From JAJZJT01 sp964610905 (lineage in GTDB: Bacteria > Actinomycetota > Acidimicrobiia > Acidimicrobiales > RAAP-2), in the NCBI GenBank assembly GCA_964610905.1, contig CAZSYT010000021.1, positions 1-42,522 of the forward strand: a stretch of 42,522 nt of DNA, read 5' to 3'. Of the stretch, positions 1 to 8,016 are shown one piece after another. The position numbers and the translations under genes were made by a program. Below the pieces are notes generated by a model. The model had not been told where the DNA came from, made no database searches, and worked only from the letters and a program-made list of their open reading frames with translations. Numbering within the stretch: the stretch's first letter is position 1; each line of letters opens with the position of its first letter.

Positions 1-50
1 CGGCCCCCGCACCGCGCGCGCCGGCCCCCGCACCGCGCGCGCCGGCCCCG
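1..50. repeat. 21-bp direct repeat in E2 linker
   Basis: Two adjacent copies of a 21-bp unit (beginning cggcccccgcaccgcgcgcg), followed by part of a third, encode the Ala-Pro-Arg hinge of the E2 protein. Such flexible linkers commonly vary in length. Confidence 0.7.
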
Positions 51-803
51 GTCCCGTCCGCGCCGCCGGCGAGCGAGCTCCGGCGTTCGGGGCGCGACGA
101 GGTCGTCCCCTTCACGAACATCCGCCGTCGGACCGCCGAGCACATGGTCCGTTCGAAGGCGACCTCCGCGCACACGCTGATGGTCAAGGAGCTCGACTAC
201 GAGCGCGTCGAGTCGGTCCGGCGCTCGCTCGGGCAGCGCTTCCGCGACGAGGAGGGCTTCGGCCTCTCCTACCTGCCCTTCGCCGCCCGGGCCACGGTCG
301 AGGCGCTGCGGGAGTTCCCCCGGCTCAACGCGTCGGTGGCCGAGGACGCGCTCGTCGTGCACCACGAGGTCAACCTCGGCATCGCCGTCGACCTCGACGA
401 CGAGGGGCTGATCGTGCCGGTCGTGCACCAGGCCGAGGAGCTCACGCTGCGGGGGATGGCCCGTCGTGTCCACGAGCTGGCCGTCCGGGCACGGAGCCGG
501 CAGCTCACTGCCGACGACATCTCGGGAGGCACGTTCTCGATCACCAACGCCGGTCCGTACGGGACGTTGTTGACCGGCGCCATCATCAACCAGCCCCAGG
601 TGGCGATCTTGTCGACCGACGGGGTGTCGCGCCGGCCGGTGGCCGTCACGCTGCCGGACGGGAGCGAGGCCGTCGCCATCCACTCGGTCGGCCTCGGGGC
701 GCTGACCTTCGACCACCGCGCGAACGACGGCGCGTACGTCGCCAAGTTCCTCACCCGGGTGTCGGAGATCCTCCTCGAGCGCGACTGGGCCGGCGAGCTG
801 TGA
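3..803 (+). CDS. 2-oxoacid dehydrogenase E2 (dihydrolipoamide acyltransferase), 3' part
   Basis: This is the C-terminal part of an E2 acyltransferase, the core of a pyruvate, 2-oxoglutarate or branched-chain dehydrogenase complex, which moves an acyl group from lipoyl-lysine to CoA. The frame is open from the window edge, so the lipoyl and subunit-binding domains lie outside. What is visible is an Ala/Pro linker encoded partly by a duplicated 21-bp unit, then the catalytic domain starting near VVPFTNIRRRTAEHM. It ends with the active-site motif HRANDG (His codon 714-716, Asp 726-728). The motif GTFSITNAGPYG is typical of the trimeric catalytic core. The ATG at 144 is internal and should not be used as the start. 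The substrate class cannot be told from this fragment. The lipoate synthesis gene directly downstream fits the lipoyl dependence of E2. Confidence 0.93.
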   Translation, partial: APAPRAPAPAPRAPAPVPSAPPASELRRSGRDEVVPFTNIRRRTAEHMVRSKATSAHTLMVKELDYERVESVRRSLGQRFRDEEGFGLSYLPFAARATVEALREFPRLNASVAEDALVVHHEVNLGIAVDLDDEGLIVPVVHQAEELTLRGMARRVHELAVRARSRQLTADDISGGTFSITNAGPYGTLLTGAIINQPQVAILSTDGVSRRPVAVTLPDGSEAVAIHSVGLGALTFDHRANDGAYVAKFLTRVSEILLERDWAGEL

Positions 804-834
804 CCGGGGCGGGTGGGCCCGCCGTCGCCGACCG

Positions 835-2520
835 GTGGGGACGAGCCGCGGAGGCCCGCGGGTGATCCGTGCCCGATGGCTGGGCCGCGTCCCCTACCGC
901 GAGGCGTGGGACCTGCAGCGCGCGCTCGCGCAGCGGTCCGACGACGACTACCTCCTGCTCCTCGAGCACCCACCCGTGGTGACGCTCGGCGCCCACGCAG
1001 ACCCGTCGCACGTGCGGTCGGACCTCGCCGCCCTCGGCATCGAGCGCGTCGAGGTCGACCGCGGCGGCGACGTCACCCTCCACGCCCCCGGCCAGCTCGT
1101 CGGGTACCCCGTCGTGTCGGTCGGGACGGGCCCGCACCGGGGGGCTGCCCACGTGCGCACGGTCGAGCAGGTCGTCCTCGACGCGCTCGTGTCCCTGGGC
1201 GTCCCCTCGCATCGGATCGGGCGCCTCGAGGGCTACCCGGGCGTGTGGTTCGACGCCGAGACCCCGGGGGTGGCCCCCCGCAAGGTGTGCGCCGTGGGCG
1301 TCCGCGTCGCCCGGGGCAGGACGACCCACGGGCTGGCCCTGAACGTCGACCCCGACCTGTCCTTGTTCGACCACGTCGTCCCGTGCGGGATCGCCGACCT
1401 CGGGGTGACCTCGCTCGCCGCCGAGGGCTTCTCGCACCGGCTGCCCGAGGTGGTCGACGCGCTCGTCCGGTCTGCTGGCGCCCACTGGGGCGGGTTGGCG
1501 GACGACGCCCGTGTGGTGACCGTCACGCCCGGGCGGGACGAGCACGGCGCACCGGCGGGACCCGGTGCGGATGGACCTGCCGCGGCGGGCCGACCGGTCG
1601 TGCTGCGGCGGCTGCGGCGAGCCGGGGTCGACCCGCAGGCGGCGTTGCCGGTGGCCGCCCGCAAGCCCGACTGGCTCCGGGCACCGGTGAGCATGGGCGA
1701 GGGCTTCCTCGGGCTCCGGCGCTCGCTGCGCGAGCTCGCCCTCGTCACCGTGTGCGAGGAGGCGGGGTGCCCGAACATCAGCGAGTGCTGGTCTGACGGC
1801 ACGGCGACGTTCATGATCAACGGCGAGCGGTGCACACGGGCGTGCGGCTTTTGCAAGGTCGACACGCGCCGTCCCTTCCCCCTCGACCCCGGCGAGCCCG
1901 AGCGGGTCGCCGAGGCGGTGGCTCGCATGGGGCTGGCGCACGCCGTGGTCACGTGCGTGGCGCGGGACGACCTCGTCGACGGTGGTGCCGGGGCCTTCGC
2001 CGCCACGATCGAGGCGGTGCGTCGCCGCTCGCCGGGCACCCGGGTCGAGGTGCTGGTCTCCGACCTGAAGGGCGATCCCGCCGCCCTGGCGACCGTCCTC
2101 GACGCGCGCCCCGACGTCTTCAACCACAACCTCGAGACGGTCGCGCGACTCCAGCGGGCCGCCCGGCCGCAGGCCGGCTACGCCCGGAGCCTGACCGTCC
2201 TGGCCCGGGCGGCGGACGCCGGGCTGTCGACCAAGTCGGGGCTGATCGTGGGGCTCGGCGAGACCGACGACGAGGTGGTGACCGCCCTCGGCGACCTCCG
2301 GGCGGTCGGGGTCGAGGTCGTCACGATCGGCCAGTACCTTCGGCCGAGCGCCGACCACCTGCCTGTCGCCCGGTGGTGGACGCCCGACGAGCTCGCCGGG
2401 CTCGCCGAGGTGGGGGCCTCCCTCGGTTTCGCCCACGTGCAGGCCAGCCCGCTCACCCGCTCGAGCTACCACGCCCGTCAGGCGGCCGACGCCGCCTCGG
2501 GGGCGGTCGTCACGGCGTGA
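835..2520 (+). CDS. LipB-LipA fusion: octanoyltransferase + lipoyl synthase
   Basis: One 561-residue frame carries both steps of de novo lipoate assembly. Residues about 10-225 are LipB, which moves octanoate from acyl-ACP to the target lysine. It has RGGDVTLHAPGQ, the catalytic Lys150 (RKVCAVGVRV) and Cys184 (PCGIADLG). A linker rich in Ala, Gly and Pro follows (about 226-255). Residues about 256-561 are LipA, the radical SAM enzyme that inserts two sulfurs. The auxiliary cluster cysteines are C307, C312 and C318, the radical SAM cysteines are C333, C337 and C340 (CTRACGFC), and the terminal RSSYHA is at 542-547. All catalytic residues are present, so both halves look functional. The start is GTG 835, or possibly GTG 862. 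lipB and lipA are usually separate genes. The upstream E2 gene is a likely substrate source. Confidence 0.93.
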   Translation: MGTSRGGPRVIRARWLGRVPYREAWDLQRALAQRSDDDYLLLLEHPPVVTLGAHADPSHVRSDLAALGIERVEVDRGGDVTLHAPGQLVGYPVVSVGTGPHRGAAHVRTVEQVVLDALVSLGVPSHRIGRLEGYPGVWFDAETPGVAPRKVCAVGVRVARGRTTHGLALNVDPDLSLFDHVVPCGIADLGVTSLAAEGFSHRLPEVVDALVRSAGAHWGGLADDARVVTVTPGRDEHGAPAGPGADGPAAAGRPVVLRRLRRAGVDPQAALPVAARKPDWLRAPVSMGEGFLGLRRSLRELALVTVCEEAGCPNISECWSDGTATFMINGERCTRACGFCKVDTRRPFPLDPGEPERVAEAVARMGLAHAVVTCVARDDLVDGGAGAFAATIEAVRRRSPGTRVEVLVSDLKGDPAALATVLDARPDVFNHNLETVARLQRAARPQAGYARSLTVLARAADAGLSTKSGLIVGLGETDDEVVTALGDLRAVGVEVVTIGQYLRPSADHLPVARWWTPDELAGLAEVGASLGFAHVQASPLTRSSYHARQAADAASGAVVTA

Positions 2521-3659
2521 CCGCGCTGTCGGGCGCAGCCGTCGCAGCACGGTCGGGGAGGCTCGAACGCGTGCGCGAGCGGATGGCCGCTGTCGGCGTC
2601 GACGGCCTCGTGCTCTCCCACGGCGCCGACCTGCCCTGGCTGACGGGGTACGAGGCGATGCCCCTCGAGCGCCTCACCGCGCTGGTCGTGCGTCGCCACG
2701 ACGACCCGGTGCTCGTCGTCCCCGAGCTCGAGGCACCACGGGTCGCACCGGCCGGCGACCTCTTCTCCCTGCGCCCGTGGTCTGAGGAGGAGGACGCCGT
2801 CGCCGTCGTGGCCGACCTGCTCGCTTCGGTCGGGACCGGCACCCTCGCCGTCTCCGACCGGGCGTGGGCGGCCTCCGTCCTGGCGCTGCAGGACCGCCTG
2901 CCCGACGCACGGTGGCGTCCGACCTCCGTGGTGACGGGCCCGGTGCGTGCCCGCAAGGACGCGGCCGAGGTGGACGCCCTGCGCGCGGCCGCCCGGGCGG
3001 CCGACCGCGTGGTCGCCCGACTGGCCGGCGGCGAGGTGCCGCTGCTCGGCCGGACCGAGGCCGAGGTGGCGGCCGACCTGTCGCGGCTGCTCGTCGAAGA
3101 GGGCCATCAGCGGGTGAACTTCGCCATCGTAGGCTCGGGCCCGAACGCCGCCAGTCCCCACCACGAGCCCGGCGACCGCCGCATCGGCGCGGGGGAGACC
3201 GTGGTCTGCGACATCGGTGGCGTCCTCGCCCTGCCGGGCGACGTCGGCTACTGCTCGGACATCACCCGGACCGTCGTGGTCGGCGAGGTCCCCGACGAGG
3301 TCCGTCGCAGCTACGACGTGCTGCGCGAGGCCCAGCAGGCCGCCGTCGAGGCGTCGACCGCCGGCGCCACGACGGCCTCCGTCGACGGCGCGGCGCGGGA
3401 CCGGATCACCGAGGCCGGCTACGGCCCGTGCTTCGTCCACCGGACGGGCCACGGCATCGGCATCGAGGAGCACGAGGAGCCGTATCTCGTGACGGGTGAC
3501 GACACCGTGCTCGCCCCGGGGCACGCCTTCTCGGTCGAGCCCGGGATCTACGTCGCCGGGCGCTTCGGCATGCGGCTCGAGGACATCGTCGTGGTGGACG
3601 ACGCAGGACGGCCCGAACGGCTCAACGAGGTGGACGGCGGGCTCGTCGAGCTGCGCTGA
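2517..3659 (+). CDS. M24-family metallopeptidase (Xaa-Pro peptidase-like)
   Basis: This 380-residue protein fits the creatinase/Xaa-Pro dipeptidase family, cytoplasmic metallopeptidases that cleave next to proline. The N-terminal creatinase-like domain covers about residues 15-140 and the pita-bread catalytic domain about 145-375. Visible metal ligands are D232 (VVCDIGG), D248 (YCSDITRT), H312 (RTGHGIG), E341 (FSVEPGIYV) and E355 (MRLEDIV). The loop between the two Asp residues looks a few residues longer than usual. The start is GTG 2517, which overlaps the stop of the lipoate fusion gene by GTGA, so translation is probably coupled. A longer open frame reaching back to 1830 is the antiphase shadow of lipA. 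The physiological substrate is unknown. Confidence 0.88.
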   Translation: MTALSGAAVAARSGRLERVRERMAAVGVDGLVLSHGADLPWLTGYEAMPLERLTALVVRRHDDPVLVVPELEAPRVAPAGDLFSLRPWSEEEDAVAVVADLLASVGTGTLAVSDRAWAASVLALQDRLPDARWRPTSVVTGPVRARKDAAEVDALRAAARAADRVVARLAGGEVPLLGRTEAEVAADLSRLLVEEGHQRVNFAIVGSGPNAASPHHEPGDRRIGAGETVVCDIGGVLALPGDVGYCSDITRTVVVGEVPDEVRRSYDVLREAQQAAVEASTAGATTASVDGAARDRITEAGYGPCFVHRTGHGIGIEEHEEPYLVTGDDTVLAPGHAFSVEPGIYVAGRFGMRLEDIVVVDDAGRPERLNEVDGGLVELR

Positions 3660-3723
3660 GCGCCCGGCGACAGGCGTGCCGTGCCCACCGGTACCGAGCG
3701 ACGCCGCGGACGAGGAGGGGAGC

Positions 3724-4449
3724 ATGGACCTGGGGATCGAGGGCCGGGTGGCCGTTGTGACGGCGGCGTCGCGGGGCCTGGGGCGGGCGACGGCCGAGGC
3801 GCTGGCGGCCGAGGGCGTCTCCCTCGTGCTCGCGGCGCGCGGCGAGGGGCCGCTGACCGCCCTGGCACGAGACCTTTCGGCCGGGGGCGCGGCAGTGGTC
3901 ACGGTGCCCGCCGACGTCACCAGCCCCGACGTCCCGGCCCGGTTGGTCGAGACAGCGCTCGAGCGGTTCGGCCGTCTCGACATCGCCGTCGCCAACGCCG
4001 GTGGCCCGCCCCCGGGGCGAGCCCTCGAGGTCACCGACCCGCAGCTCGCCTCGGCCGTCGAGGCCAACCTGCTCTCGTCCGTCCGGCTGGTGCGGGCGGC
4101 GGTCCCGGCCATGGCCCGGGAGGGCTGGGGACGGATCTGCTGCATCAGCTCGTACTCGGTCGTCCAGCCCGTACCCGGGCTTGCCCTGTCGAACACGGCA
4201 CGGGCGGGGCTGTGGGCCTGGGTGAAGACGGCCGCGCACGACCTGGCCCGGTCGGGCACGGGGATCACGCTCAACCTCGCGTGCCCCGGCCCGCACGCCA
4301 CGGACCGGATGCGGGAGCTCGGAGGGGGTGGCCCCCAGGGGGACCCCGGCGACTTCGGGCAGGTGGTCGCCTTCCTGTGCTCGCGGCAGGCCGGGTTCGT
4401 CAACGGTGCGGCGGTGGTCGTCGACGGCGGCGCCTCGCTCAGCCTCTGA
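3724..4449 (+). CDS. SDR-family oxidoreductase with altered YxxxK
   Basis: A short-chain dehydrogenase/reductase of 241 residues with a Rossmann fold. The nucleotide-binding motif reads TAASRGLG (residues 13-20, the first Gly replaced by Ala) and NAGG is at 91-94. The active-site Ser is S143 in ISSYS. Thirteen residues later, where a Tyr is expected, there is S156, and the following Lys position is R160 (SNTAR in place of YxxxK). The C-terminus (NGAAVVVDGGASLSL) is ordinary for the family. A subgroup of SDRs has this substitution, so it is probably not a sequencing error, but the usual proton-relay chemistry cannot be assumed. ATG 3724 has a strong GGAGGGG ribosome site. The substrate cannot be predicted. 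Confidence 0.85.
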   Translation: MDLGIEGRVAVVTAASRGLGRATAEALAAEGVSLVLAARGEGPLTALARDLSAGGAAVVTVPADVTSPDVPARLVETALERFGRLDIAVANAGGPPPGRALEVTDPQLASAVEANLLSSVRLVRAAVPAMAREGWGRICCISSYSVVQPVPGLALSNTARAGLWAWVKTAAHDLARSGTGITLNLACPGPHATDRMRELGGGGPQGDPGDFGQVVAFLCSRQAGFVNGAAVVVDGGASLSL

Positions 4450-4668
4450 GCGACCCGGGTCCGACGGTGCACTGCCGCCGGAGCCGGTCCGAGCGAAGCC
4501 GCAGGTCGGAAGCTCCTCGGAGGCCGGTGTGGCAGGATCTGTCACAGAGGAAGCTGAATGCACTACGTTCCGTCAAGAAGACGCATTGCGTGGTCGAATT
4601 AGTACGCATAGTGTGTATCTCACGGAGCCGGGCGCCGCGGACGCCGGGCGAGTAGTGCGAGCGAGGTC
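4450..4668 (+). promoter_or_regulatory. AT-richer promoter region upstream of GGDEF gene
   Basis: This 219-bp non-coding stretch is visibly richer in A and T than its surroundings between about 4556 and 4625. It contains tacgcatagtgtgta (4603-4617), which resembles an element upstream of the radical SAM operon at about 41265-41275. A promoter or operator for the GGDEF gene at 4669 is the natural reading. No convincing -35/-10 pair can be fixed by eye. Confidence 0.4.
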
Positions 4669-6600
4669 GTGACGGACCATCCTGCCGACACCTGGGAATC
4701 GAGTGGTGCGCCTGCCGGGCTGCTGCGCGTGGAGGCGTGGCAGGCCGCCCTGGCTGCCGAGGTCGAGGCGCTTGCCGCCGCTCGCCAGCCGGTCGGCCAG
4801 CTGGGCGACGAGTGGCCCGAGGACGCCGCGAGGACGGTGATCGACGCGCTCAACGACGCGGCGGTCGCCGCGTCGGGACGTGCCGTCGAGCTCCCGGCAG
4901 GCGGGGCGGGCGACGCCGAGGACGCCGGGCAGGCCACGCCGGCGCCCCGAGGCGGGCCCGTCGAAGCGGCCGGGGATCGCCCCGGGCTCGGCGCGGCATC
5001 GCCGGGCGGGCTGTGGATCCCCGGTGCGTCGCGTCACCGGCTGACCGTTGCCGGTCAGCACTGGGCCCGGGCGCACCGCTCCGCGTCGCTCATGCGGCAC
5101 CGGATCGACGCGCTCGAAGCGGTCATCACGACGACGGTGTCCCCCCGCGTGGTCGGGCCCATGCTCGTGGCCCGGCTCCTCGTCGCCGACGCCGCCACGA
5201 CGACCTCCCTCGAGCTCTTCGAGGAGGCCGCCATGGTCGACCCGCTCACGGGGGCCGGCAACCGGCGGGCCCTCGACGCCGTGCTGCCCGGCGCCGTCGC
5301 CGGCGCCCAGCGGTTCGGCTTCCCGCTCGTCGTCGTGGCCATCGACCTCGACGGGCTGAAGGCCGTCAACGACACGCACGGCCACCAGGCGGGGGACGCC
5401 GCGCTCGTCCAGCTCGTCGCCGCGCTCGGGGTGGGGCTGCGCACGACCGACTCCGTCTTCCGGACCGGTGGCGACGAGTTCGCCGTGATGCTGCAGGGCG
5501 CCGAGCTCTCCGACGTGCCGGCGCTGATGGAGCGCGTGACGGCCTCGGGTGCCCCCTCGTTCAGCTGGGGCGCAGCCCAGTGCACGGAGGCGACGGTGCC
5601 GACGGCCGCCCTGCTCGAGGCCGCCGACGCCGACCTCTACCGCCGGCGCCGGCACGCCCGCGGCATCCGCCCCGGTGTTCCCGTCGGGAGCGCCACGGCG
5701 TCGGCCGCGGTCGCCGTGGAGGCGGGTGCCCGCGTCGTCCCGCTGTCGGCGGCACGTCGGCACGGCGGCGATCGGCGCGGCACGACCCGGCGTCGTGCGT
5801 GGGTGGCAGCCACCGCCGCGACCGCCGCCGTCAGCGGTCTCACGCTCGGAGGAGGCGCGCTGACGGCGAGCGGGCCGGTGTCGCAGGCGACGCACCACGG
5901 CACAACGACGGCCCCGGGTGAGCGGCGATCGGCGAAGGCGGGCTCGGCGGCCGGCGGCGGTGCCTCGGGCACCGGTGGGAGGACGTCGCCGACCGGCGTG
6001 CCCGCCACCGTCCCGAGCCCGCCCCCCGCTCCGGCGCCTGCCGGGCCGGTGGCGGCAGCCACCGTGTCGGGGTCCGGCGGAGGGGCCTCGAGCGTCGCGT
6101 CAGGGACGAGCTCGGGCGCCGATGCCCAGCTGGCCTCGTCGAACCAGCCCGAGGGGAGCTCGCCGGCTCCCGCCCCGGCTCCGCCCCCGGCACCGGCTCC
6201 GCCCCCGGCCCCGGCTCCCGCCCCGGCTCCGCCCCCTGCTCCTGCTCCTGCACCTGCACCGGCCCCTACCCCTGCACCGGCCCCTACCCCTACCCCTACC
6301 CCTACACCGGCCCCTACCCCTGCACCGACGCCGGCACCGACGAGCCCACCGCCGACGAGCACGTCACCGGGCCCGACGAGCCACCCGGTCCCCGACGGTC
6401 AACGGCCGTGGTGGAGGAACGGCGGCACGGAGGGTGGCTCCGGCAGTGCCACCCTGGTCGCGGAGGTCGGAACCGGTGACCGACCGGTGATGGTCGAGAC
6501 GATGGCGATCGTCCGCCGGATGGCCGACGGTGCCCCGCCGTGGGTGCACGAGGGCTTCGTCCGCAGCGCCACGAGGGCGTGGGGCGGAGCCGTCCGCTAG
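4669..6600 (+). CDS. Membrane-anchored GGDEF protein (diguanylate cyclase) with proline-rich tail
   Basis: This 643-residue protein probably makes c-di-GMP from two GTP. An N-terminal helical region (about 1-185) has no recognised sensor. The GGDEF domain (about 186-320) begins AAMVDPLTGAGNRRALD, has the metal-binding IDLDGLKAVND stretch, an intact GGDEF active site at 267-271, and an RxxD product-inhibition site (R258 to D261) exactly five residues upstream. After an Arg-rich stretch, one hydrophobic segment (about 378-400) is probably a membrane anchor. It is followed by a Ser/Gly/Thr-rich region and a Pro-Ala/Pro-Thr repeat (about 500-560) of the kind that spans cell walls. The catalytic domain would be cytoplasmic and the tail outside. 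The start is GTG 4669. The signal sensed is unknown. Confidence 0.87.
   Translation: MTDHPADTWESSGAPAGLLRVEAWQAALAAEVEALAAARQPVGQLGDEWPEDAARTVIDALNDAAVAASGRAVELPAGGAGDAEDAGQATPAPRGGPVEAAGDRPGLGAASPGGLWIPGASRHRLTVAGQHWARAHRSASLMRHRIDALEAVITTTVSPRVVGPMLVARLLVADAATTTSLELFEEAAMVDPLTGAGNRRALDAVLPGAVAGAQRFGFPLVVVAIDLDGLKAVNDTHGHQAGDAALVQLVAALGVGLRTTDSVFRTGGDEFAVMLQGAELSDVPALMERVTASGAPSFSWGAAQCTEATVPTAALLEAADADLYRRRRHARGIRPGVPVGSATASAAVAVEAGARVVPLSAARRHGGDRRGTTRRRAWVAATAATAAVSGLTLGGGALTASGPVSQATHHGTTTAPGERRSAKAGSAAGGGASGTGGRTSPTGVPATVPSPPPAPAPAGPVAAATVSGSGGGASSVASGTSSGADAQLASSNQPEGSSPAPAPAPPPAPAPPPAPAPAPAPPPAPAPAPAPAPTPAPAPTPTPTPTPAPTPAPTPAPTSPPPTSTSPGPTSHPVPDGQRPWWRNGGTEGGSGSATLVAEVGTGDRPVMVETMAIVRRMADGAPPWVHEGFVRSATRAWGGAVR
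6166..6345 (+). repeat. Proline-rich low-complexity repeat coding region
   Basis: Hexanucleotide-like units (ccggct, cccctac, gcaccg) repeat here and encode Pro-Ala then Pro-Thr dipeptides in the tail of the GGDEF protein. Repeats of this kind change length easily between strains. Confidence 0.8.
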
Positions 6601-6657
6601 CGCGAGCGCGACGGTGACCGCCCTCGCGCGCGGCCGGCCGCTTCCCGGCCCGATGGC

Positions 6658-8007
6658 TCAGGGCACCGGTGTCCGCCGGGCCACGTGCGAGGTCCACGCG
6701 AGCCCGTCCCAGTAGCGCAGCTGGTCGGGCTCGCCCGACGGGTCCGGCAGCCATGCAGCCGGGGTGCCCGGGGCCGGCTCGTCGGGCCTCGCCGCCGGAG
6801 CCGCTTGCCTCGCCGCCGGAGCCGCTTGCCTCGCCGCCGGAGCGGTGGGTGTCGACGCCGTGACCGTGCTGCCGTGACGTGCGGTGTCGGCCGGCTCCCC
6901 GACGGCGCCGTCACGGGGCGCTCCGCCGGAGCTGCTCCTCGTGGCCGCCCACACCGCGACCGCTTCGAGCTCCTCGTGGGCAACGGGTTCCTCCGCGTCG
7001 GCCGGCGCTGGCTCGTCCCTTGCTCCACGACCGTCGGGCCCGCCGAGGCCGTCGTCACCGCGTGCCTGGACGACCGTGGTGGCGGGCGTGGTGCCGGCGC
7101 CACCGTCGGCGTCGCTCGCCGTGCGGCGCTCGCCCGGGACCACGGCGCCCATGGCGGCGAAGATGCCGTCGGGACCCCACGGGTCGGCGGGCTCGCCACG
7201 AGGGCGCGCCGTGGCCGACTCGGGGAAGCGCCCGACGGCGATGAGCAGGCTCCGGCGGCGACGCCACGCGACCACGGCGAGGACGCCGGCGACGACCAGG
7301 GCGGCGACCACCTCGAGGACGAGCCACAGCGCCGAGCTCCCCGGAGCACGCGTGGCGGTCCCCGCCGGCTCGGGCACGGGCCGGGACCCGGGCGCCGTCG
7401 ACGGGGCAGGGGTGCCAGAGAGGATCTCGTACTCGGAGGTGCTGACGGCGATCGCCTGGGCCGCTCCGACGGGGGAGGGGTTCTGGGCGGTTCGGGCCGC
7501 GACCTGGACGACGGCGACGTAGGGCCCGGTTGCGAAGGTGACCACACGGAGGTTGGCGGCGATCGGCTGGGTGGCCGACACGCTCCGGCCCTCCGCTCCG
7601 GGGATCCCCGGCACGGCGAACGCCGACGTGCCCGAGCCGAGGTAGGCCTGGCGCAGCTCCGACAGCATGGTCGTCTCGCGCCCGTGGTCGGGGATGCGGA
7701 AGAGCTCGACGGCGACGTCGTTCGCGGAGGGCGCCGCGGCGTCCGTGCTGGTCCACAGGCGGAGATAGGCGCCGAAGCCGGGCTCGGCGGCCGCGCGCTC
7801 GAACTCGGAGGCGGCGACCTTCGGGTCGGAGGACTGGGAGGCGAACGACGAGGCCGTGAGCGGCCCGTTGGTCGGTCCCGGCGGGGCGGAGGCGAAGCCG
7901 GGCAGCGGCGCCGAGACCACGAGGGTGCCGAGCGCCGAGGATGCGTGCACAACCGGCGTGCCCGCCAGGAGAACCGAACCGATCAGCCGTGCGCCCGCAC
8001 CCGCCAT
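6658..8007 (-). CDS. Predicted type I membrane protein with C-terminal DUF2510
   Basis: A 449-residue protein of unknown function. It starts with a probable signal peptide (about 1-23), followed by an extracytoplasmic domain (about 25-200) that I do not recognise. A Pro/Thr/Ser spacer leads to one transmembrane helix (about 226-248) stopped by RRRRR-type basic residues. The cytoplasmic side is long and disordered-looking and holds an in-frame AARQAAP repeat. It ends in a DUF2510-like motif (WLPDPSG...LRYWDGLAWTSHV, about 419-443), a short actinobacterial module rich in Trp, Pro and Asp. ATG 8007 was chosen because it gives the signal peptide. The gene converges with the GGDEF gene and lies just downstream of metH on the same strand, 9 nt away. 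Confidence 0.72.
   Translation of the reverse strand: MAGAGARLIGSVLLAGTPVVHASSALGTLVVSAPLPGFASAPPGPTNGPLTASSFASQSSDPKVAASEFERAAAEPGFGAYLRLWTSTDAAAPSANDVAVELFRIPDHGRETTMLSELRQAYLGSGTSAFAVPGIPGAEGRSVSATQPIAANLRVVTFATGPYVAVVQVAARTAQNPSPVGAAQAIAVSTSEYEILSGTPAPSTAPGSRPVPEPAGTATRAPGSSALWLVLEVVAALVVAGVLAVVAWRRRRSLLIAVGRFPESATARPRGEPADPWGPDGIFAAMGAVVPGERRTASDADGGAGTTPATTVVQARGDDGLGGPDGRGARDEPAPADAEEPVAHEELEAVAVWAATRSSSGGAPRDGAVGEPADTARHGSTVTASTPTAPAARQAAPAARQAAPAARPDEPAPGTPAAWLPDPSGEPDQLRYWDGLAWTSHVARRTPVP
6785..6845. repeat. 21-bp in-frame tandem repeat in DUF2510 gene
   Basis: The unit cctcgccgccggagccgcttg occurs nearly three times. On the minus strand it encodes the repeated heptapeptide AARQAAP, so a change in copy number would keep the reading frame. 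Confidence 0.8.
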
Positions 8008-8016
8008 CCGAACCGC

